From: Anoplopoma fimbria
Lineage: Eukaryota > Chordata > Actinopteri > Perciformes > Anoplopomatidae
NCBI RefSeq assembly: GCF_027596085.1
Contig: NC_072450.1
Span: 29,181,248 to 29,245,247, forward strand
DNA: 64,000 bases
Reading direction: 5' to 3'
Part shown: in pieces, positions 13,301 to 23,925 of the stretch
Position numbering within the stretch: the first letter of the stretch is position 1
How the letters are laid out: each line of letters starts with the position of its first letter
Made by a program: the position numbers and the translations under genes
Notes under the pieces: model-generated
What the model was told of the DNA's origin: nothing
What the model saw: only the letters and a program-made list of their open reading frames with translations
The model's database searches: none

Positions 13301-14295
13301 CACCAATAGACCTGAAAATAAGAAATGTAATTAGTTTGCAGCCGTGACCTATAACTCCTCCATACACGTGTCTTTACAATAGAGCCTGTAGTGTGTGGGC
13401 TGGAATTACTGAGCTTGGTGATAGCCATGTGTACTCTCACAGAGCAATATCCTGTAGTAGCTGTAGTAATGTGACTGGTGTGTCGACATACAGTCAGAAG
13501 ATCGTTTCCACTGTCAATCTCTGCTGACACAGCTGAAATGCAGCCGAGCAGCGCTGCTCAAGAAGGCGCCATAGTTGCTCTAATCCGACATACAAAAAAA
13601 CAAGAGATTCATGATGCACGCGCTCTGCTCATGCAGGCAGTGTGTCCCAGGTGTTGCACGTTGGCTTTGGTGAGGTCTGAGTTTTTATCTGTACAATCGA
13701 GTTGGTCTGAACTGGAGAAAAACACAAAGCGCACGACGGAAAAAACATGGAGGGTGCATCTGCCTGCCCACTGTGCTTTTAATTATTTATCTGGTCATTT
13801 TTTAACATTTATTTAGTTCCTTGCTGTGTGTCCCTATAGTTTGTGCTTCAATATTGCCACCCTCTGAGGATAAGTGAGCCCACTGCTCAGGTCACGAGTC
13901 CTAACGTGTCAGACTGGGTCGATTCCTGAATCGTTTTAGAGATGATTGCAGGTAACAGGTCGGTTCTGATGAAAAAACGCCTTTAATAGATTTTCTCTTT
14001 TTTTTGCTCCCATTAAACATGAAGGATGAAAAAAAAATGGGTTGACTTGTGACTGCCACTGTGGATTGTGTTTGTTATCTTTTACTGTAGTTCATAATGT
14101 GAGCTGTAGACGCTGTTATGGGTATTATTACATTGCTAAAAGAAGGTGACTTAGAATATAATGATATAAAAATGGATTTCTAATAACCCGACCAGGTAGT
14201 GCCAAAAGTTCTAAATATATCCATAAAAGACAAATAATGCATTGCCCCTCGTTAAATACATATTACCGTGATTCAGGGTCGTATGAGCTTATGGA
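10309..14295. other. Intergenic, no supported gene
   Basis: About 4 kb with short frames only, none carrying a recognisable domain. The stretch 10590-10850 is more GC-balanced and repeat-free than its surroundings and could be conserved, but there is no specific motif support. No mobile element end was recognised. Confidence 0.45.
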
Positions 14296-14515
14296 TTGTT
14301 TTTCAAGCGGGTCAGGAGGATTCACTGCTTAACAAATGCAAATATTTGTGTTGTCCCAAGGACAATCACGTCACAGTCCTTGACACTTTTCCCGTTTCGG
14401 TCTTCTCGCTGTGTTTTCTCTGAAGCTCATACAGCATTGCGGTTGATTCGGAGTAGATATATATTTTGGCCAGTGGGCTCCCGTGTCGTTTCTCTGGGAC
14501 CATCACCATCGTCTG

Positions 14516-14557
<42 letters not shown>
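14516..14557. repeat. (ATC)n microsatellite
   Basis: Fourteen uninterrupted trinucleotide units. It produces artefactual poly-Ser, poly-Ile and poly-Met frames. Confidence 0.95.
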
Positions 14558-14788
14558 TGCTGTGATGGGACTGTTGTTCTGCCTAAGTGACTCCATTTGG
14601 CCAATTAGCCCATTGCCAGGAAGTGCTCCTCTATTATTTTTCTCCCCTAGGCTCTGATGAAACAATGTCAGACCGATGCATTTGTTAGCTGATTAGACTA
14701 CCGTGACATTCAACCGCACGACTCTGTTTGGAGTGACGGAATCCCATAAAACATGCAGCGGAATGAGAGCCGACAGTTGGTGATAGAT

Positions 14789-14797
14789 TGAGGGAGG

Positions 14798-14834
<37 letters not shown>
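14789..14834. repeat. (GGGA)n-(GA)n compound microsatellite
   Basis: Three GAGG/GGGA units lead directly into about sixteen GA units, then a G5 run. Confidence 0.95.
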
Positions 14835-14838
<4 letters not shown>

Positions 14839-14879
14839 GGGAAGACTGCGAGAGGACTGAGTGCGTTCGCCCTTGGCTC

Positions 14880-15119
14880 CATGCGGCAGTTTTTTACAAT
14901 AACAATTAGAGTGTGTGAGATATAAAAGCTAATGATCAGGTCTGTCATATTTGCATATGCAAAGAGCAGTGGGCTGATTGCTTGCACGAAACGGCACTTA
15001 GAGAGCGTAATTAGAGAAGTCTGGCGGTGGTGATGTCGACAGCCAGAACAGTGGAGAGATTCCCTCTTAATGAGGCTTGTCACGGTGCGCTCTGCCTCTA
15101 GTCTCTGCTCTGTGATCTG

Positions 15120-15120
<1 letters not shown>
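14880..15120. promoter_or_regulatory. Candidate developmental enhancer (noncoding)
   Basis: Repeat-free sequence between two microsatellites with a dense set of homeodomain, SOX and POU type sites. These include ACAATAACAATTAG (14896-14909), GCTAATGATCAG and GTAATTAGAG. The most striking is a 14-bp perfect palindrome, TTTGCATATGCAAA (14950-14963), formed by two overlapping octamer half-sites. Palindromic octamers of this kind bind POU dimers (known). No reading frame or splice sites support a coding role. Enhancer function is an inference; conservation could not be tested here. Confidence 0.3.

Positions 15121-15124
<4 letters not shown>

Positions 15125-15170
<46 letters not shown>
15125..15170. 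repeat. (CA)23 microsatellite
   Basis: Uninterrupted CA array, preceded by CACG and followed by AAACACAC. Confidence 0.95.
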
Positions 15171-15177
<7 letters not shown>

Positions 15178-16060
15178 ATTTAACCACTGTCTAGTGTCTG
15201 TAACACAGTTAAGAAAGCATTTAACTTTACTTATGGTTTGTTATATGACAGTCTAACAACACAACACTTACGGTGACAAACACTGACACACATTAGCTAA
15301 TTCAATTCTGGCCCACGTGCACGGACCAATCCACACAGACATCCTATCCAGCTAATCAGGATTCTCAGTCTAATTGCAGGACATGCTGCTGTGAATCACA
15401 GCTCCTTTAAATGTCTTTCACTTTCTCCCGCTGGAAGGAACTGATGATATTGTTTTCCTTTTTTATGCAAGAAAATATTTTCCTTTGTTAGGCTTTCTGC
15501 TACAGATTTCTTTTGTCTGTTTCGTCCACGGTGGACGTTGCCACTGCTGCTGTTTATTTGAAACAGAATCAGTCACTTTCCCAGCAGCTGATATGTTGTT
15601 GTTTTTTTCTTCTGGCTTCCAGACAATGTGAGCCAGACTCATAAAGTTTGGTGGATATTCAAGACCTAATGACTGTATGCACAAAATCAGAAGTCCCTCT
15701 GGCAGAGCCACCTAAAGCCTGCTCCGTGTCATTATGAACAGGCATTACAGAACTTGTGTTATGCAGTGAAGGAATGTAAATCTGATGTACATTATTCCTC
15801 AAGACCTGTCCTCACAAGACAAACAGCAGCGTCGGACATTTGTTCCACAATTGAACCTTTTCCTAACAATCCACCTCGACCGCTTATGAATCCTGTGAGA
15901 AAGGACTGATGTCTGGGCAGCCAATCACCAGACAAGAACATCAATATTGGACGTTTTTTTGTTATTTTTATGTTATTTTAGAAATTCTCACTTGTGTTCA
16001 TGGAACTTCAGCATGGTTAAGGCCAGTAACAGATCAAGGTAAAGGCAAACACACCATGTA
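15171..16060. other. Intergenic, nothing recognised
   Basis: No gene or repeat named. The 15290-15400 stretch contains several TAAT-core motifs (TTAGCTAATTCAATT, CAGCTAATCAGGATT) and may extend the candidate regulatory region upstream of it. Confidence 0.4.
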
Positions 16061-16062
16061 TA

Positions 16063-16298
16063 CAGTACCAGTCAAAAGTTTGGACACACCTTCTCATTCA
16101 ACTACTTTGAAGAATCTAAAATATAAAACATATTCTGGGTTTGTTGAGCATTTGTTTGTTTACCACATCATTCCATATGTGTTCCTTCATAGTTTGGATG
16201 TCTTCAATATTAATCTACAATGTAGAAAAAAATAAGATAAGGATAATAAGAAAAAACCATTGAATGAGAAGGTGTGTCCAAACCTTTGACTGGTGCTG
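16063..16298. mobile_element. Tc1/mariner-type MITE, copy 2
   Basis: A 236-bp copy of the element at 2175-2404. Its left end matches the consensus CAGTACCAGTCAAAAG exactly; its right end has two substitutions. It is flanked by TA, and the flanks read TATA on both sides (16059-16062, 16299-16302), consistent with insertion at a TA inside a TATA stretch. The two copies differ by a few substitutions and a small indel in the A-rich centre. It encodes no protein. Confidence 0.87.
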
Positions 16299-18029
16299 TA
16301 TAAGGAGTACTTAAGGCTAGGCAGCTATAACACCAATGTTAGAGACAGATTATGGTCGTGAGTTAACAAAATGGCTATGGAGGGGTTGTGGTCACGGTTT
16401 AAATAAAACAATGTGAACTGATGTTGGTGAACGTCGGTCTCTCGTGTCAAAGCCAGACATGATGGATATGACGCAGTTTGTTTCAAGAAGTTAGCGGGAC
16501 TACATTGGTTAGCTATAGGATGCTCCTACCCTGTCCTACAGCCTGTGACCAGGATATCGATCCGCCATCATCATGAAGTTCAAATCCTTTAAATGCAACT
16601 CGGAGGACATGGGGAGAAGAGGCTCTCAGAGGAGTTGTTTCTGATGACGGTGGCCCAGCTAGATCGGCAGTCAAGTCGGCTTTGTCCTGTAGCAACTTTT
16701 GGTCGTTTGGAGTTTGCCTGTATAAGCATTGCCCAAATACTTATAGGGGTGCAGATTTACCACTGCTGCTCTCTCTGTATGTTTGGATGTGTTTAAACAG
16801 TTCTGCACATTTTATAAAAAATACTGTGCTTAGATTATGTGTCCACTTTGATATAAAACTGCATTGAAGTCTTGATGTAGTATAAGATCAGTCTAATCAG
16901 CAGCATCAGTCATCAAAGCCGGGATCAGGCTAAAGGTCTGAGTTTCTGGCCCAGATTATCTGGTAATGTGAGGGTTTTATAAATCCAGTCCGAACATGGC
17001 CAATGATAAAGACAAGCCTGACTGATGGGGTTTTCAAGTAACGGTTTAGCATTTAGCCCTTGAGGGTAACTTCAGCTAGAATATTACTGTTGAAAGATTA
17101 CAATGAATTGTTTAAATGTCACCTCCAGCTTTCGCTGAATACTAGACAACCTGCATTGACTGTGTTTCCCCAACTATTTCTCATTTAACCTTTTTCTTTT
17201 TCTTTTTTTCTCAGTGCAAAGCATATCCACACCAAGTTGTAGCACCACGTCAGTCTCTGTTTTAATTATGCGTGAAGATTTGTGTGCTGCAACCCAATTT
17301 CAAAGTTGGTTAAGATTCTAAAACTCCTCTAGTCTGAACCCAATTTAACAGATTTCCAATAAAGTTGTGTGTAGGTCAGATAGAAGAGTTCTGCGAAGGT
17401 TATTCTCTTGTATCCTTGTTAGCGTCTCCTGAAGGTGGGCTATGAACTATGCTTAGCTGTACGTGAGGCCACCAGATTCTGTAAGAACGATAAAGGTGTA
17501 ATTTGTCTCACCTTAACAGGTGGAACAAAGCTAAAAGAAGAGTCAGGGGGATGTCAATCAAAGAGTCTGTACACACCCACACAGACCTGAGAGGTCTATT
17601 CGGGGGAAGGAAAAAAGACTTTTGCACACACGTTTTTCTTATAACACACTAGTGCTCGAGGCCTCCTCCTTCATAGTATGAAAGTCTTTTTTGTATTAAA
17701 TTGATATGGTCCTGCCCCAGACAGCACTGCGTTGAAGACAGAGAAAGGTTTGACAGGAGAGACAGACGTTCATTAACATTCACGGTTGTCGGCGATTTAG
17801 GGAGCGGTCGCCATCCAACTTGCATGAAAGAAAATATGGCAAAGAGACAAATCAAGGCAACCGAACCAATATAAAAAAGACTTGTAATTCATAAACTGAG
17901 ATAAATACAGAACAAAACTTTGGCTATTGACCTCTAAAAACCCATATGAGTCTAACCCTTCCGTAAGCAAAGAAAACCAACCTGGTGTTCTAGGAGCCTT
18001 ATCCTCAGGGGGGCATATTCGTGCCACAA
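16299..18029. other. Intergenic, nothing firm
   Basis: No supported gene. A stretch near 16425-16475 (GGTCTCTCGTGTCAAAGCC) weakly resembles 'module B' of the composite repeat described at 32775. Short frames overlap each other and have no recognisable domain. Confidence 0.4.
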
Positions 18030-18250
18030 GATCGATATCTCTCTCGCTCCACCTATATCAATCTGTCTCTCCCACCTTTGCAACCCCCCCCCCCCGTCTC
18101 TCAATCCATCTCTCTCTCTCGTCTACCCTCCCATTTATTCTGCCTCCCCTTAATCTATCTCTCTTTGTCTCTTTTACCACAATTTATCTCTCCTTTCTTT
18201 CCGCAATCTATCTCTCTCCCTCCTCCGTGTCTGTCTCTTTCGCTGAATTA
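18030..18250. repeat. Polypyrimidine tract / degenerate minisatellite
   Basis: About 220 bp of almost pure C and T on the plus strand, including a C12 run near 18084-18095. The motif AATCTATCTCTCT recurs four times with drift (AATCCATC, AATCTATC, AATTTATC, AATCTATC) at irregular 24-50 bp spacing. The Ser/Leu-rich frames through it are artefacts of composition. Confidence 0.8.
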
Positions 18251-18570
18251 AAATGCCTCATTTTTTGGATCCATTCTCAGCTCCTACACCGCAGCGTTCG
18301 TTGCCCCGGTCAAAACCAGAGAGCATCTCATCAGCTTTGTGAAGATCGATTTGTCCATCCTTTTTTCCCCCGTTTGCCTCGGCAAAACAGATTATCCCTC
18401 TCTCCCACTGAAGAGTGTCTGTTTGTCATGTTAAATCAAGACAAGAGGTGGAGGGAAAGCAGATTTTTTTTTTTTTGGGGGGGGGGTGTTGAAATTGTAG
18501 GAGTCAGTAGATGTGGGGGAAACTTAGAAGTGAGCTTGTAGCTTGTCTGCTCAGCCTCCAGAGGAACTGG

Positions 18571-18592
18571 CCACTGTCAATATTGACAGTGG
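18571..18592. repeat. 22-bp perfect palindrome
   Basis: The 11-base arm CCACTGTCAAT is followed at once by its exact reverse complement ATTGACAGTGG. It sits just upstream of the LINE fragment; a partial echo (GACAGTCAATAT) follows at 18614-18625. Confidence 0.85.
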
Positions 18593-18609
18593 ATGTAAGA
18601 CAAAAACCT

Positions 18610-19080
18610 GATGACAGTCAATATGAGTAAAGATGCTGGCCCTGATAACATCCCTGGCCAACATGCTAGTTGAGTCAACATATATAACTGTCACAGGAGA
18701 GTGCTCCCACCCTGCTTCAAGCCACCATCGTTCCTGTACCTAAAAACTGGTTCTCCAGTACCTCAAAACAACGACCCCAGCCATCCTGGACCATCACCTG
18801 TTTGCATACAGAGCAAACAGAGCCACAGAGGATGCCGTCTCCACTGCTCTCCACTGCTCTCCACTCAACCCTCACACACATCTTGAAAATACCATCACTT
18901 ACATCAGATTTTTGTTTGTTGACTTCTGTAACCCAGCAACCCAGTTAGTCCCATGAAACTTGTCTCTGGGCTTGAGTATCTCACTCTGCAAGTGGCTATT
19001 TAACTTCCTCACAAACAGACCCCAGGCAGTTCCGATTGGCAGCCATACTTACTCCACTCTTTTCCTGGGTGCAGACCTTT
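18610..19080 (+). mobile_element. CR1/L2-type LINE, reverse transcriptase fragment
   Basis: Translated segments match the order of a fish non-LTR reverse transcriptase. They are SKDAGPDNIPG (18626-18658), ATIVPVPKN near 18722-18748, FAYRANRATEDAV from 18801, a FVDF motif whose Asp at 18921 is the expected first catalytic residue, and LTNRPQAVPIGSHT up to 19070. At least one frameshift, a TGA near 18960 and a 10-bp duplication (CTCCACTGCT, 18839-18858) break the frame. The FADD box and everything after it are missing here. A matching 3' end lies at 22065-22310 in the same orientation, beyond the hAT insertion. The clade (Rex1/Maui/L2-like) is an inference from motif wording. Confidence 0.8.
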
Positions 19081-19437
19081 GAATCTGCCCACTTCACCTA
19101 GTTCGGGTCGACTGACTCTTCAGCTATCGTGAGACGAAACAGCAGCTACTCGATTAAAAAATAATCAACCAATATGTGCAGCGGGGGACTAATGATTAGC
19201 CAATCAGCGTCAATGGCAGGACTATCGATGTGTAGAAGCTGTTGTCAAGCGTTGTCAGCCGTTTGCCCGAACCGAAGAGTAATAATAGTAACTATGGAGA
19301 CAGATACAGACGACACTGATGCAGCTATGAAGCATATTCTAAAACGATTCAAAGTACTGAACAGCACTGTGCTTTGATGTCCGGACAAATGGATTATATA
19401 GTTGAGACATAGCAATACATTGTGAATACAGTTTGTT
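19081..19437. other. Spacer between LINE fragment and hAT
   Basis: Sequence of unknown origin with one short frame (19174-19377) and no recognisable domain. It lies between the LINE fragment and the hAT target duplication (CTCTACAA, 19438-19445). Confidence 0.5.
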
Positions 19438-19445
19438 CTCTACAA

Positions 19446-21720
19446 CAGTGGTTCTCAAATGGGGGTACGCGTTTTTTTAAAATATATTTAAAATTAGCAT
19501 CCATTCAAAAATCCTTAAAAAATTGTTATTTAATAAATATTCAATAAAATGTAAGTGTAAGTTCATAAACTGAATGTTACATTCAGTAGGCTATTCAATT
19601 TCATTATCCTAAAAACCCAGAGTCTCCCCGATACCAGGATGGTTTGACCCAACCTGGCACACGCCACCACGCCACCTTCAAAACTTAACAATGGAGTCGT
19701 GGTTGAAGCGTAGCAGCAATGCTGCTGAAAACATGGAGGGACAAGTGCCGAAGACGGCCAAACCAGAGCCGGAAAAATTTCGTCAATATTCAGAAGAATA
19801 TGTTTTAATGGGATTTACGTCCACGAGTTGCCACCCACCCAAGGCTTTGTGTTTCTTCTGTGGGGAGCGATTAGCCAACAGTAGCATGAAGCCAGCACAT
19901 CTTCAGCGGCATCTCAACACAAAACATGCAGGTCATGTTGGTAAGCCATCTGAGTTTTTTAAGAGGAAACTTTCTGAATTCAGGTCATCTCAAGACACGA
20001 TGCGGAAAGCCTCCACGACATCAGCCAAAGCCCTGGAGGCCTCTTATGCGGTGTCTTTGCTCATAGCTAAAGCCAAGAAACCGTTCACCATAGCCGAAGA
20101 CCTGCTCCTTCCCCCCGCCGGTGTGCTGGCTGAGACCATGCTGGACACGAACGCAGCGGAGAAATTAAAGACTGTGCCTTTGTCAAGCGACTCTGTGTGC
20201 CGCAGAGTAGATAAAATGGGAACAGACATTGTCGAGCAAGTTGTGGGAAAACTTAGCGACTCTTTTTTACTCCAGCTGGATGAATCCACAGATGTCAGTG
20301 GAAATGCACAACTTGTTGCTTTTGTGAGATACGTCGATACTGAGGACATTTATGAGCACACACTATTCTGCAAAGCTTTGGAGGGGAAAACAACAGGAGA
20401 GGACATTGTTGATGTTGTCAACACCTTCTTCTGTGAAAACAGCATGACCTGGAAATCCTGCAGCAGCATCTGCACGGACGCAGCAGCATCGAAGACGGGC
20501 AACGCGCGAGGATTCATAGCGCGCATTAAAAAAGAGAACCCCCGACGTGAAGTGGACTCACTGTGTCATACACAGGGAAGCATTGGCGTCCAAGAAAATG
20601 AGCCCTGTGTTACATGACGTTTTGAACGACAGCATCAAAGTGATCAACTTCATAAAGTCAAGGCCACGTAACGCACGCCTGTTTCGCCGCCTCTGTGAAA
20701 ACATGGGAGCTGAACACACACAACTGCTGCTGCACACAGAAGTGCGCTGGCTCTCTCGAGGGAGAATACTCAACCAGCTGTTGGAATTATGATCTGAAGT
20801 GCACACCTTTCTGATTGAGCACAGATCTCCCCATGCCACCTTGTTCCAGGACACAGACTGGCTTGCAAAGCTGTGCTATCTGGCAGATATATTCAGCAAA
20901 CTGAACAAACTGAATATGTCTCTGCAGGGAAAGGACACCAGCGTCTTAAACCTGTATGACAAGGTGGGTGGAGAAGGGCCTCTGCACAGGGACTCACCTG
21001 CTTTCCTCAGGTGGAGGAATTGTCTCTCTAGTGAGGATGTGGACAGAGCTCAGGCAAGTCGGTCATAGTGGGACATTTGACCAACTTGATTCAAGATTTT
21101 CATTCCTACTTTCCTGACATGGAGGAGAAATCTGCACAGCTGGATTGGGTGAGAAACCCATTTCTCTTGTCCGAAGCAAACGGAAGCAAGCTACCTTTCA
21201 CTTATCAGGAAAAACTCCTGGAAGTGTCATCTGACCGTGGCCTCCAGATGAAGTTTGCCACATCCACACTCACACAGTTTTGGGTGTGTGTGAAGCAGGA
21301 GTACCCTGACCTGGGACAGAAAGCTCTGGAGCAGCTACTACCCTTTGCCTCCACATATTTATGTGAGGCCTCCTTCTCTGCAATGACTGTGATCAAAACA
21401 AAGCAGAGAAACAGACTGAGCCTGGAGAAGAGCTTGATCACAGCAGTTGCCTCCCTGCCACCAAGACTGACAAAGATTCTCAGTGAAGCACAAGCACAAG
21501 TTTCTCACTAAAATGTAAATGCAAAAGCACTCAGTTCAATGCAACAATGTTCAATCTTCAATCTTCAGTGTTGACAGTTTAATAAATCAGACACTGATGG
21601 CACAGCGCTGTGTATTACATCTTTTTTTCAACCAAAAATGCTTTGCACTGGTTAGGGGGTACTTGGCTGAAAAAATATTTCACAGGGGGTACATCACTGA
21701 AAAAAGGTTGAGAACCACTG
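19446..21720 (+). mobile_element. hAT transposon (Buster-like), full length, inactive
   Basis: A 2,275-bp element with 13-bp perfect terminal inverted repeats: CAGTGGTTCTCAA at 19446-19458 and TTGAGAACCACTG at 21708-21720. It is flanked by a perfect 8-bp target duplication CTCTACAA (19438-19445, 21721-21728). The duplication has TA at its centre, which fits the nnnTAnnn preference described for Buster hATs, and T2/A7, which fits Ac-type. The motif GGGGGTAC occurs next to the left end and twice near the right end (about 21655 and 21685). The body encodes one transposase on the plus strand. Both ends and the duplication are intact, so the element could in principle be a substrate for a transposase supplied in trans; its own gene is broken. 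Confidence 0.93.
19691..21511 (+). pseudogene. hAT transposase, Buster/ZBED5-like, disrupted
   Basis: The transposase would cut and paste its own element in the nucleus. From the ATG at 19691 the order is: an N-terminal BED-type zinc finger (C54, C57, H74, H79); a catalytic region with LDESTD (first Asp at residue 197) and SSICTDAAAS (second Asp at residue 263); an HCVIHRE motif; and, after the breaks, a C-terminal hAT dimerisation region (LPFASTYLCEASFSAM, then TKQRNRL) ending in QVSH at 21511. Three lesions are visible. One extra C in a C5 run at 20539-20543 shifts the frame. TGA at 20790 replaces an Arg CGA, a CpG-type transition. A degraded segment at about 20960-21070 contains a further frame change. 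The close match to animal SCAND3/ZBED5-type proteins is known family knowledge; those are domesticated Buster transposases. The flanking transposon ends show that this copy is not a domesticated host gene. Confidence 0.9.
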
Positions 21721-21728
21721 CTCTACAA

Positions 21729-22064
21729 GACCCAAGCTAAGTTCCCCTATCTTGTTTGCCACTTGCTAATTCAAGTGAAGGGGGGTTAGCCAAAAAGTTA
21801 GCAACAACTTTGGCTCAGGCTCACTTGGGCTGACCTTTAAAGTGAATCAGCTCTATTGTATATTATGTCATAGATTTTATATTTATATTTATTTTCCTGT
21901 CAAGCCGCTCCTCTGAGTTTTGCTCAGTTTTAATTTCATTTTAAATATTTATGCTCAACTGATAGCATTATTTGGTTATATGTTTGGTTAACGGTTCAAT
22001 ATTAACACAACCTAACGACACGCACAGACCGACTAGATGAAAACTATACCAGTGTGGCTGTCAG
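21729..22064. other. Spacer between hAT and LINE 3' end
   Basis: About 336 bp. Nothing recognised apart from AT-rich sequence. Confidence 0.5.
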
Positions 22065-22310
22065 GGCTAGTGAAGAATAAACCCACCCCAGCCTGTTCTC
22101 CCTGCTGCCGTCGGGCAAGCGATACAACAGTATCAGCTGTCGTGCCATCATACTAGAGAGCAGCTCCTTTCCTCAGGCTGTAAGAATACTCAACTCATCC
22201 TCCATACACCACCATGACAAGAGAGTATTTTTTTCATTTTTATTTTATTGTGTAGCATAAAAGAACTACAACTTGTGCAAACATGTCTTGCACGATGACA
22301 ATAAATTAAC
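22065..22310 (+). mobile_element. LINE 3' end (ORF2 C-terminus and 3' UTR)
   Basis: From about 22090 to the stop at 22258-22260 the frame is open. It reads PSLFSLLPSGKRYNSI, then CRAIILESSSFPQAVRILNS. The SLLPSGKRY and FPQAVRILN motifs are typical of the extreme C-terminus of fish CR1/L2/Rex1-type ORF2 proteins. It ends with GCACGATGACAATAAA, a usual 3' end of such elements. It may be the 3' end of the same LINE whose reverse transcriptase piece is at 18610-19080; the part between (FADD box and thumb) is missing. Confidence 0.75.
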
Positions 22311-22406
22311 ATTGAAGCTCGTAGGGGGCCCAGAATGTGTATTTTCGTGTTTGATTCCTTCTCTGTTTGTTATATACCACTTTCTGTTCTTGCCATAAAA
22401 GCAGCA

Positions 22407-22419
22407 AACACACACACGC

Positions 22420-22460
<41 letters not shown>
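22407..22460. repeat. (CA)n-(TA)n compound microsatellite
   Basis: CA array with interspersed CG-containing units (CACACGCACACGCACA) on its left and five TA units on its right. Confidence 0.95.
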
Positions 22461-23450
22461 GCAACTCACAGATGAAAAATTTGACACTACATTTCTGTAC
22501 ATTTGTTCATTTATATCTCCTCTTCATTTTGACGTAGGTCTCTTCATTCATTGTGTTTGTCTGTCTGTATGTCTGTCTGTCTGTGGGCAGATGTTGTGAC
22601 CCTGAAAGCATCAAACCTTACTAGATACAGTCATAGAACTTAACATATTTTAGAGTTGATTGAGACTAGATAAGATCAAATTAAGGGCCGAGTTCAAAGA
22701 TCAAGTAACCTTTTGTCCACCTGATAGCATTTGCAGAAAAGCTTCTGAGTTAAGGAAACTCAGAATCAAGGCCATTGACAGAAAAAATATTTGATCAAAG
22801 ACTAGTCTGTTGATAAGTTTACTAAGAAAAATATGAATACCAATAGGTCTTCTGTTTGCAACACTTAAGGCTCTTCTACAGTTTTTTGGAAACTTTCTAT
22901 GCCTGAGGGGAAAACAATTTCTTTCAGGCGAAGGTTAAAAATGTTCTGCAATGCAAAAAACTTTAATTCTACTGAATTTACCGTCGAGGTTAGCCATCCA
23001 GATTTTAATTTTTTTACCTCCTCAAGAAGTACTTGAGTTCAACCTGCAATTTTTGTTTTGCTAGAAGTACAATTTAATAAGTAAAATAGTTCACCATTTC
23101 ATGTATTCTTATCATGTCTTTGACTGTCAACCTTTTCAATACCAAAGTATTTGAATTAGTCAGCAATTTTGAAGGGTTTTGTGATGAATGAACCTGATTC
23201 CATGAAAGAAAGAAGTATTTGCTTTAAACTTTTTCTATTGTGTTGTTAAGAGTATTCCATCATTTTAACCATAATGCATGAATCTTGCTTATAATGAGAC
23301 CTTAATTTTCAGTCCATTCATTTATGTTACCTTGGGCCTGCGTTCATTGTATGAATATCCTTGAATAGTCTCCCGATTATCTTTTGCCCCGGTCACACTG
23401 CCTGAGCAGTGCTTGATGGCTGCCTCGCTAAACTGCTGAGTCTCATATAT
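22461..23450. other. Intergenic, nothing recognised
   Basis: A short (CTGT)n run at about 22557-22584 is the only simple feature. No gene was seen. Confidence 0.45.
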
Positions 23451-23925
23451 GGCCTGTATATAAGAAGTGGACGTAGTCGTTGAGATGTCTCCTATTGGTT
23501 TGTGGACTGTGGTTTTGAAGCCTTGAGTTCGGCCTTTTGGCCGTCGCCATCTTGTTTTTTTGTAACCATTGAGCGGCAGTGACCATGTTTGGACTGCGGA
23601 GGAGTGACGCTGTATAGTGCTAGCTATAGCAACCTGTTGATCCAAAATTAGCCCCGCCCTAAAGCATACCCTGCTTTATGGCCTATTTGACTCTAAATGG
23701 ACAATAATTTACTAAATGAACATCATGCTGTATTGAAGAAGACTTTTCAACTAGATATTGAGACCATAAACTCATGTTTATAATGTTTACTGAGGTAATA
23801 AATAAAGCGAAAAGTAGAGTCGACTTCTATACAATCCGACTTCTTTTTGATACCGGAGTCGCCCCCTGATGGCCATTAGAGAGAATGCAAGTTCAAGGGC
23901 ATTTCAGAACTGGAAATGCTGCCTG
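23451..23925 (+). repeat. Interspersed repeat 'family A', copy 1 (longest)
   Basis: Reference copy of an unnamed family. Landmarks in order: AAGTGGACGTAGTC, TTGGTTTGTGGACTG, GAGTTCGGCCTTTTGGCC, CGCCATCTTG, GCCCTAAAGCATACCCTG, GACTCTAAATGGACAATA, CATGATGCTGTATTGAAGAA-like text, TGAGACCATAAACTCATG, TTTACTGAGGTAATAAAT, GAGTCGCCCCCTGATGGCC, CAGAACTGGAAATGCTG. Four other copies occur in this window (26245-26740 reversed, 28395-28480 partial, 48775-49010 partial, 54168-54595 reversed). It encodes nothing recognisable. I could not identify terminal inverted repeats, tRNA boxes or a target duplication, so the class is open. Confidence 0.75.

Noticed and set aside
14685..15179. 164-codon minus-strand frame
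   Set aside because: It is built from the (CA)n and (GA)n microsatellites plus unique sequence; no domain.
17927..18541. 204-codon open frame, Ser/Leu/Pro-rich
   Set aside because: It is produced by the polypyrimidine tract at 18030-18250; no domain.
19174..19377. 67-codon frame just upstream of the hAT
   Set aside because: It lies outside the hAT target duplication, has no domain and no link to the transposase.
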